Source: Plantibacter sp050587525 (lineage in GTDB: Bacteria; Actinomycetota; Actinomycetes; Actinomycetales; Microbacteriaceae). Taken from it: a DNA stretch of 64,000 nt. Shown here piece after piece: positions 58,358 through 64,000 of this stretch; position 1 is the first letter of the stretch, and each line of letters begins with the position of its first letter. The stretch lies in contig NZ_JBOBFT010000019.1 in NCBI RefSeq assembly GCF_050587525.1, positions 14,855 to 78,854 of the forward strand, given 5' to 3'. Below the pieces are notes generated by a model that did not search any database, had not been told where the DNA came from, and was given only the letters and a program-made list of their open reading frames with translations. The translations under genes and the position numbers were made by a program.

Positions 58358-59877
58358 GATCGGTCGCCCTTCGGCAGCGAGGCGACGACCCGGAAGCCTC
58401 GACCTCGTGTACCCGATGGACCGCCGGCACCGGAGGCCTCAGCGTCCGCCGGCCCTGCGCTGAGCGTTCCGCCCAGCAGCTCCGCGCGTTCCGTCATCCC
58501 CAACAATCCGTTGCCCCGTTCCTCGAGCCCGGCGGGTGCGCCGTGCCCGTCATCCGTCACGCTGAGCACGTAGCGGCCGTCGGCCTCGTGCAGCACGATG
58601 TCGACGCGCGTCGCCTCCGCGTGCCGCAGCACGTTCGTCACGCTCTCCTGGGCGATGCGGTACAGCGCGAGTTGCATCGCCGCTCCGGGCGGTTCGGTGA
58701 TCTGTACGTCCAGTCGCGCATCGATCCCCTGGTCCTCGAGGCTCGTCACGAGGCTCGGCAGCGTGTCGAGGTTCGGTCCCGGCCGCCGAGGCGCAGCCTC
58801 GAACCCTCCCGCGACTCCCGCCCCGCCAGGACCGCCGCCAGCGCCGGCATCTGCACCTGGCGCGCCACCGTGACCGACACCGTCACCGAATCCGCCCGGA
58901 CGCCCGGGCCCACGCCCGTCGCCACCCCTCCCACGGGAACCGGCGGCACCCGGATCGGCACGAAGCACGTCGAGCAGTCCACGCACCTCGTCGAGCGACG
59001 ACTTGCTGGCAGCCTTGATGTTGCCGAGCGCCTCACGTGCGCGCTCCGGCTGCGTGTCCATCAGGTGGAGCCCCATCCCGGCCTGCACGTTGATCTGAGC
59101 GAGCGAGTGCGCGATGACGTCGTGCAGCTCCCGGGCGATCCGCACCCGCTCCTCCTGGGCGGCGGACGTGCGGCGTTCGCGCTGACGCCTCCGGTACTCC
59201 TCGGCCCGCTCGCTCTGGACGCGGATCCCCTCACCGAGCAGGATCGCGAGCAGCGTGAGCACGGTCGTCACCCCCACCCGGAACCCCGGCAGCTCGAATC
59301 CGACGACGGCCGCGACCGACAGCACGAGCACCCACCCGACGAACAGCGACACGTAGGTCCAACGCCGAGCGCCCCGGATGATCCCGGAAGCGGCCGCGAA
59401 GGCCAGCACGATTGCCGGCGCACCGCCCTCCGGCCCCAGCAGCATCGATGCGCTCGCGATGACCGCGGTGACGGCGACGACCGGACCGGGGAACCGCCGA
59501 GCGGCGAGCAGGACGAACGGGCCGATGACGGCGAGTGCGATCGAGAGCAGCCGCAGCCAGTGGAACGGGGGCCCGCCGAATCCGCCGTGCCAGTCCGACC
59601 CTTCTGCGCCGCCGAACCAGCCGGCGCGCCATGGGACGACGATCGCCGCGGGCACTTGCACGAGGAAGGACACGACGACGGGGAACCACAATCGGAACAC
59701 CGGCCGCCGAGAACCGAATCGCCGCTCGCGATGCGCCCACCCGGGTCCGCCCTCGTCGAAGAATCCCTCGCGGTCCAGGCGCTCGCGAACGTACCGTTCA
59801 CGCGCCTCACGGGCCTCGCGGGACCAGTGCGGTCCGGGCGGCCGAGGCGGCCAGGAGTCGTGCTCGCTCTCGGACAT
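58354..59877 (-). CDS. NarL-class sensor histidine kinase
   Basis: A protein of 507 residues. A ~58-residue charged N-terminus is followed by about six membrane helices (first VFRLWFPVVVSFLVQVPAAI) and a short external part. HisKA_3 has phospho-acceptor His252 (RIARELHDVIAHSLAQINVQ). A Gly-rich stretch of ~60 residues (about 305-368) follows, then the ATPase domain with QESVTNVLRHAEATRVDI and VTDDGHGAPAGLEERGNGLL. Such kinases often respond to envelope stress. The start has TAGCAT 6 nt upstream. First gene of a two-gene operon. Confidence 0.92.
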   Translation of the reverse strand: MSESEHDSWPPRPPGPHWSREAREARERYVRERLDREGFFDEGGPGWAHRERRFGSRRPVFRLWFPVVVSFLVQVPAAIVVPWRAGWFGGAEGSDWHGGFGGPPFHWLRLLSIALAVIGPFVLLAARRFPGPVVAVTAVIASASMLLGPEGGAPAIVLAFAAASGIIRGARRWTYVSLFVGWVLVLSVAAVVGFELPGFRVGVTTVLTLLAILLGEGIRVQSERAEEYRRRQRERRTSAAQEERVRIARELHDVIAHSLAQINVQAGMGLHLMDTQPERAREALGNIKAASKSSLDEVRGLLDVLRADPGAAGSRGRGGDGRGPGRPGGFGDGVGHGGAPGADAGAGGGPGGAGVAGGFEAAPRRPGPNLDTLPSLVTSLEDQGIDARLDVQITEPPGAAMQLALYRIAQESVTNVLRHAEATRVDIVLHEADGRYVLSVTDDGHGAPAGLEERGNGLLGMTERAELLGGTLSAGPADAEASGAGGPSGTRGRGFRVVASLPKGDRS

Positions 59878-59883
59878 GTCTGC

Positions 59884-59889
59884 ATGCTA
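59884..59889 (-). promoter_or_regulatory. -10 box (leaderless) for the kinase operon
   Basis: TAGCAT on the minus strand, 6 nt before ATG 59877. No -35 match is visible, as expected for an activator-dependent promoter. Confidence 0.5.
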
Positions 59890-59934
59890 CTCGGACGCGC
59901 ACGGTCCGATCGTCCGCTGGCGAGCGGAGTGCAC

Positions 59935-59950
59935 TACTCCCCCGGGAGTA
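59935..59950. promoter_or_regulatory. Candidate response-regulator site, copy 2
   Basis: TACTCCC-CC-GGGAGTA, perfect 7-bp arms, ending 45 nt before the kinase -10 box. Confidence 0.6.
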
Positions 59951-59998
59951 CGTTCCCGGGGAGCGCACTCATCGTCCGCCGAGGGCCCGATGCCGCGA

Positions 59999-61330
59999 TC
60001 AGCCGAGGAGGTTGACGGGCTTCACGATGTCCGCGTACACGAGCAGCGCGCTCATGCCACCGAGCAAGATGACGACCGCGAACGTGAGCGGGATGAGCTT
60101 CGCCGCGTCGACCGGCCCCGGATCGCGCTTCTTGAACACCTTGGCGAACCCGCGACGGATCGCCTCCCAGATGCCAGCGGCGACGTGCCCGCCGTCGAGC
60201 GGCAGGAGCGGGATGAGGTTGAAGACGAAGAGTGCGACGTTGAGCGAACCGAGGACGCCGAAGATCGTGGCGGCCTTGCTCGCGACGGGGATCTCGTCGA
60301 GGCTGACGACCTCGCCGACGATGCGACCGACGCCCACGACGCTCATCGGGCCGTTGGGATCGCGCTCACCCGAACCGAAGGCGGCCTTGCCGACGTCGAT
60401 GAGGCGCTGCGGGAGGTTCAGGATGATGCCCGCCGTGCGTGAGACGGTGTCGCCGACCGTGGGGAGCACATCGGTCACGGGCTGCTGGACGAGTTTTGCC
60501 TGCGGGGTGATGCCGACGAAGCCGACGTCGTGCGTGACCGCCTTGCCGTTCTCGTCCACGACGACCTTGCCGGTCGCGGAGTCGACGACATCGCGCTCGA
60601 GGAGCAGCGGCGTGAGGGTCAGGTCGAGCTGCTTGCCGGCGCGGTCGACCTCGAGGGCGAGCGGCTTGCCTGCGTTGTCCTGCACGAACTTCGCCACCTG
60701 GTCGAAGGTGCTGACGGGCGTGCCGTTGATGCTCGTGATGGTGTCGCCGGGCTTCAGGCCGGCCGCCGCTGCGGGGCCGGCGGGGTCGGACGGGCTGCAG
60801 GTCTTGGAGGCGCTCGTCGACGGCTGCACGCACGCGGAGACCGTGACAAGTGTGCTCGTGTCGGTCGCCACGCCGAAGCCGACGACCGCGATGCCGATGA
60901 ACAGGATCGCGAGGACGAGGTTCATGAACGGCCCGCCGAGCATGACGATGATGCGCTTCCACACCGGGAGCTTGTAGAACGTGCGATCCTCATCGCCTGC
61001 GCCGATCGTGTCGGCACTCGCCTCGCGGGCGTCCTGCACGAGCGTGTCGAAGAACCCGGTGCTCGCCGTCCTGGCCGCTTCGCCGTTCTTCGGGGGGAAC
61101 ATCCCGATCATCGAGATGTAGCCGCCGAGCGGGATCATCTTGACGCCGTACTCGGTCTCGCCCTTGCGCTTGGACCAGATCGTGCGGCCGAACCCGATCA
61201 TGTACTGGGTCACGCGCACGCCGAAGAGCTTGGCGGGGACCAGGTGCCCGACCTCGTGCAGGCCGATGGACACGATGAGTCCCACGAGCACGATGACGAT
61301 GCCCAGGACGTACAGGAGGACGGTTTCCAC
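59999..61330 (-). CDS. Site-2-type intramembrane metalloprotease (Rip1/RseP)
   Basis: A protein of 443 residues. Zinc motif HEVGH (His25, Glu26, His29) lies in the first helix, the PDZ domain is around 190-270 (AAAAGLKPGDTITSINGTPV), and the third zinc ligand motif is FNLIPLLPLDGGHVAAGIWE. MLGGPFMNLVLAILFIGIAV is also typical. It cuts membrane anti-sigma factors or similar proteins. The GTG start has TATCGT 6 nt upstream. Its place beside dxr and near ispG is conserved in actinobacteria. Confidence 0.93.
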   Translation of the reverse strand: METVLLYVLGIVIVLVGLIVSIGLHEVGHLVPAKLFGVRVTQYMIGFGRTIWSKRKGETEYGVKMIPLGGYISMIGMFPPKNGEAARTASTGFFDTLVQDAREASADTIGAGDEDRTFYKLPVWKRIIVMLGGPFMNLVLAILFIGIAVVGFGVATDTSTLVTVSACVQPSTSASKTCSPSDPAGPAAAAGLKPGDTITSINGTPVSTFDQVAKFVQDNAGKPLALEVDRAGKQLDLTLTPLLLERDVVDSATGKVVVDENGKAVTHDVGFVGITPQAKLVQQPVTDVLPTVGDTVSRTAGIILNLPQRLIDVGKAAFGSGERDPNGPMSVVGVGRIVGEVVSLDEIPVASKAATIFGVLGSLNVALFVFNLIPLLPLDGGHVAAGIWEAIRRGFAKVFKKRDPGPVDAAKLIPLTFAVVILLGGMSALLVYADIVKPVNLLG

Positions 61331-61336
61331 GACATC

Positions 61337-61342
61337 ACGATA
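61337..61342 (-). promoter_or_regulatory. -10 box (leaderless) for the site-2 protease gene
   Basis: TATCGT on the minus strand, 6 nt before GTG 61330. This gives the protease its own promoter apart from dxr. Confidence 0.5.
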
Positions 61343-61470
61343 GTGCCAGCCGCTGACCGCCGGCTGCGGGATCGCTGTGGGCGCGCTCTGGCGATTCTGT
61401 GAGGAAGGAGGCGGTCCCGGCCGACCACGACAGACGCTGTCGGACCGTGCGGCGCCATCAGACAGGGCGG

Positions 61471-61494
61471 TGCCGTCGGGCAGCGCCCGGCACG
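61471..61494. terminator. Possible hairpin after dxr
   Basis: GTGCC/GGCAC and GGGC/GCCC can pair just downstream of the dxr stop. There is no T-run, so this is weak evidence. Confidence 0.3.
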
Positions 61495-61495
61495 A

Positions 61496-62587
61496 TCAGG
61501 TCGCGGAAGCCGCCATCACCGTCTGCGCCTTCGCGCGCGCCCACGACTCGGCCTCGCTGAGCGCTTCACGAGTGAGCTGACCGTCGGGCGCATCGTGCGC
61601 TTCGACGACGGCGCGCACCGTCTCGAGGATCCCGAGGTAACCGATGCGACCGTCGTGGAACGCGGCGACGGCTTCTTCGTTCGCGGCGTTGAACACGGCG
61701 GGGAACGTGCGGCCGTACCCGCCGACCTGCTTCGCGAGCTTCACGGCGGGGAACGCCTCGTCGTCGAGCGGTTCGAACGTCCACGTCTGCGCGGTCGTCC
61801 AGTCGAGCGGCTTGCCGACGCCGGACACGCGGTTCGGCCAGTCCAGCCCGAGCGAGATCGGCAGGCGCATGTCGGGCGGGGATGCCTGAGCGATCGTCGA
61901 CCCGTCCACGAACTCGACCATCGAGTGCACGATCGACTGCGGGTGGACGGCGACGTCGATGCGATCGTAGGGGACGTCGAAGAGCAAATGGGCTTCGATG
62001 ATCTCGAGGCCCTTGTTCACGAGTGTGGACGAGTTCGTCGTGACGACGAGCCCCATGTCCCACGTCGGGTGCGCGAGTGCTTCCCGCGGGGTCACGTTCG
62101 CGAGGGACTCACGGCTGCGACCGCGGAACGGGCCGCCGGACGCCGTGAGGATGAGGCGCCTGACCTCGTTCGCCGTGCCGGAGCGGAGCGCCTGGGCGAT
62201 GGCGGAGTGCTCGGAGTCGACCGGGACGATCTGACCCGGCTTCGCGATCGAGCGCACGAGGTCGCCGCCCACGATGAGCGACTCCTTGTTCGCGAGTGCG
62301 AGGGTCCGGCCGGTCTCGAGCGCGGCGAGTGTGGGGCCGAGGCCGATGGAACCGGTGATGCCGTTGAGCACGACATCCGCCTCGACGTTACGGACGAGCT
62401 GCTCCGCGTCATCGGCGCCCATCGCGATCTCATCGACGCCGAAATCGGCAGCCTGCTGCTCCACGAGCTCACGATTCGTGCCGGCTGCGAGGCCGACCAC
62501 CTCGAACTGCTCGCCGTTGGCCCGGATGACATCGAGCGCCTGTGTGCCGATGGAACCGGTCGAACCGAGGATGATCACGCGTCTCAC
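61496..62587 (-). CDS. dxr: 1-deoxy-D-xylulose-5-phosphate reductoisomerase
   Basis: A protein of 363 residues. The NADPH site is VIILGSTGSIGTQALDVI, followed by LALANKESLIVGGDLV, VPVDSEHSAIAQAL (metal and substrate residues), LTASGGPFRGRSRESL and HPTWDMGLVVTTNSSTLVNK with EIIEAHLLF. It catalyses the second step of the non-mevalonate isoprenoid pathway. The GTG start has TAGACT 7 nt upstream. Confidence 0.96.
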   Translation of the reverse strand: MRRVIILGSTGSIGTQALDVIRANGEQFEVVGLAAGTNRELVEQQAADFGVDEIAMGADDAEQLVRNVEADVVLNGITGSIGLGPTLAALETGRTLALANKESLIVGGDLVRSIAKPGQIVPVDSEHSAIAQALRSGTANEVRRLILTASGGPFRGRSRESLANVTPREALAHPTWDMGLVVTTNSSTLVNKGLEIIEAHLLFDVPYDRIDVAVHPQSIVHSMVEFVDGSTIAQASPPDMRLPISLGLDWPNRVSGVGKPLDWTTAQTWTFEPLDDEAFPAVKLAKQVGGYGRTFPAVFNAANEEAVAAFHDGRIGYLGILETVRAVVEAHDAPDGQLTREALSEAESWARAKAQTVMAASAT

Positions 62588-62594
62588 GTGGGCC

Positions 62595-62600
62595 AGTCTA
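62595..62600 (-). promoter_or_regulatory. -10 box (leaderless) for dxr
   Basis: TAGACT on the minus strand, 7 nt before GTG 62587. Confidence 0.45.
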
Positions 62601-62605
62601 GTTCC

Positions 62606-62666
62606 CGCGAGGTGTCACGAATGGTGGGTCCGGACGCTCGACAGCGACCGTTTGCGACCCCTCGCG
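62606..62666. repeat. 61-bp inverted-repeat element (family B), copy 2
   Basis: CGCGAGGTGTCACGAA (62606-62621), identical to the left arm of copy 1, pairs imperfectly with TTTGCGACCCCTCGCG (62651-62666). It fills the gap between the FKBP stop and the dxr promoter. Confidence 0.75.
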
Positions 62667-62668
62667 AG

Positions 62669-63679
62669 CTACGGGGCGGGGGTGGCCGCGGGAGCGGTGG
62701 GTGCGCTGGCCTCGAGGATGTCGATGACGAAGACGATCGTGTCGTCAGCCTCGATGCCGGCGCCGGAGGATCCGCCGCTCGGGCCGTATCCGAGGTCGGG
62801 CGGGATGACCGCGAGGACCTGCGAACCGACGTGCTGTCCGGCGATCGCACTCGTGAACCCGGGGACGACCTGGCTCAGGAGGAAGTTGGCCGGGCCCTTG
62901 CCCCAGCTCTCGTCGAACACCTCACCCGTGCGCCAGTTGACGCCCTGGTAGTTGATGATGACACGCGAGTCGGCGGTGACGACGGGACCGTCGCCCTCCT
63001 GGAGGACCGAGACCTCGAGGTCGGCGGGGGCCGTCGTCGCCGGGATGGTCACCGTCGGCCGCCCGGCGGAGTCCAGCTGAACCTCGGGCATGCCGGCGAC
63101 GGGCTCCTGCGGCGTCCCCTCGGCCTTCGCATCACTGTGGACCGTGCCGAGGACGTCCGCGACGACCACGATCGGCTGGTTCGCCTTGACGGCGCCGTTG
63201 GATGCACCGGCGTCGCCGTACGCTTCACCCGCCGGAACCACGGAGACGACACGAGACCCGACGTCGGTGCACTCGAGCGTCCGCACGAGTCCCTTCATCC
63301 ACTTCTGATCGTCGATCACGATGGCTTCCGCCGGCGACGTGCCGTACGCCGTCTGCGCGACCAGGTCGCCCGTCTCGCCGTTGTAGATCGTCATCTCGAC
63401 GAAGGTGGTGTCGCCCGGCTTCACCTCGGTGCCTGAGCCCTTGATGACGACGTCGCGCTGCGTCGACTCCGGCTTGAGCGAACCGTCCTTGAACTTGACC
63501 GACGGGATCACCCCGAAATCGCCCGTGACCGTGACGGCCTTCGATGCGGTCCCGGAGGACGTCTTGGCGCACTCCCCGGGCGCGGTGAGCGCGGAGGTGG
63601 AGCTGTTCGCCGCGGAGCCGCACGCGGTCAGCGTGGCCAGCGACGCGATGACGGCCAGAAGGGAGAGGCTCTTGCGCAC
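62669..63679 (-). CDS. FKBP-type peptidyl-prolyl isomerase lipoprotein with two FKBP domains
   Basis: A lipoprotein of 336 residues from GTG 63679, which gives a clean signal peptide (RKSLSLLAVIASLATLTAC, lipobox Cys near residue 20). An in-frame ATG at 63727, at the edge of the tandem repeat, would add 16 polar residues in front. The first FKBP-like domain (about 60-185) is diverged. The second (about 215-325) is canonical, with DSRVIINYQGVNWRTGEVFD, FLLSQVVPGFTSAIAGQHVG and LAVIPPDLGYG. It would help fold exported proteins. The Ala/Pro tail is disordered. Confidence 0.85.
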   Translation of the reverse strand: MRKSLSLLAVIASLATLTACGSAANSSTSALTAPGECAKTSSGTASKAVTVTGDFGVIPSVKFKDGSLKPESTQRDVVIKGSGTEVKPGDTTFVEMTIYNGETGDLVAQTAYGTSPAEAIVIDDQKWMKGLVRTLECTDVGSRVVSVVPAGEAYGDAGASNGAVKANQPIVVVADVLGTVHSDAKAEGTPQEPVAGMPEVQLDSAGRPTVTIPATTAPADLEVSVLQEGDGPVVTADSRVIINYQGVNWRTGEVFDESWGKGPANFLLSQVVPGFTSAIAGQHVGSQVLAVIPPDLGYGPSGGSSGAGIEADDTIVFVIDILEASAPTAPAATPAP

Positions 63680-63726
63680 GGAGGAACTTTCGGTCGATGC
63701 AGCGGGTGTCGGATCAGTCTCACCCA

Positions 63727-64000
63727 TTCAGCTTCACGGTTGCTGATAGCGCCCCGCATGTCGCCTGAGCCGATGCACTGCCGTATCCAACTCAGACTCG
63801 GCCGAGGATGCAGTGCCGTACCGATGTTCAGCTTCACGGTTGCTGATAGCGCCCCGCATGTCGCCTGAGCCGATGCACTGCCGTATCCCACTCAGACTCG
63901 GCCGAGGATGCAGTGCCGTACCGATGTTCAGCTTCACGGTTGCTGATAGCGCCCCGCATGTCGCCTGAGCCGATGCACTGCCGTATCCCACTCAGACTCG
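63727..64000. repeat. Exact 100-bp tandem repeat running off the window
   Basis: The unit starts TTCAGCTTCACGGTTGCTGA at 63727, 63827 and 63927, giving 2.74 copies before the edge. Copies differ at one position only (ATCCAACTC in copy 1, ATCCCACTC in the others). Each unit contains the palindrome CTCGGCCGAG and the near-repeats GATGCACTGCCGTA and GATGCAGTGCCGTA. Confidence 0.95.

Overview
The window is about 70% GC, codes densely on both strands, has many GTG starts, and carries mycothiol-type, DUF4232, DUF222-HNH, actinobacterial IF-2 and Rip1-type genes. This fits a high-GC Gram-positive actinobacterium, most likely of the family Microbacteriaceae; the genus cannot be fixed from sequence alone. 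I saw no rRNA, tRNA, CRISPR array, prophage or complete insertion sequence.

Layout. 1-9.5 kb: the end of a GAF-type regulator, a DUF222-HNH endonuclease gene bedded in REP-like repeats, an unknown protein, a HAD hydrolase, then a phosphonate-type ABC importer (phnD-phnC-phnE-phnE) closed by an RpiR-type regulator. 9.6-19.8 kb: an ABC exporter-like pair, an AidB-like acyl-CoA dehydrogenase and its TetR regulator divergent from an acyl-CoA synthetase around a perfect palindrome, then malate dehydrogenase, a DUF4232 lipoprotein and an NAD-binding epimerase-like protein. 19.8-24.4 kb: a deoxyribose catabolic operon (SorC-type regulator, deoC, aldehyde dehydrogenase, a half-length paralogue). 24.6-27.3 kb: an MFS transporter, a mycothiol-dependent family enzyme and a lipoprotein. 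27.4-42.5 kb: core translation genes (ribF, truB, udk-like, mutY, rbfA, infB, ylxR, nusA, proS) with a two-component system between nusA and proS. 42.6-48.1 kb: a six-gene moxR-DUF58-VWA operon. 48.4-52.3 kb: a three-gene sialic (nonulosonic) acid cassette consisting of a NeuA-HAD fusion, a short NeuB and a DUF6716 polysialyltransferase-like protein, bracketed by two near-identical inverted repeats. 52.4-63.7 kb: ispG, a CoA-transferase pair divergent from a thiolase, a SHOCT membrane protein with a NarL-type two-component system, the site-2 protease, dxr and an FKBP lipoprotein. The right edge is an exact 100-bp tandem repeat.

How it fits together. In many actinobacteria dxr, the site-2 protease, ispG, proS, rimP, nusA, ylxR, infB, rbfA, truB and ribF lie in nearly one run. 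Here the order survives but accessory cassettes sit in the joints, and no rimP is visible beside nusA. Regulation can be read in several places. Fifteen starts have a TANNNT -10 box 5-7 nt (mostly exactly 6) upstream, which indicates leaderless mRNAs and fixes many start codons. A TetR operator separates the acyl-CoA genes. A shared TACTCCC-N2-GGGAGTA site lies at almost the same distance from the -10 box of the kinase operon and from a candidate -10 of the SHOCT gene. Three families of dispersed inverted repeats occupy the intergenic regions.
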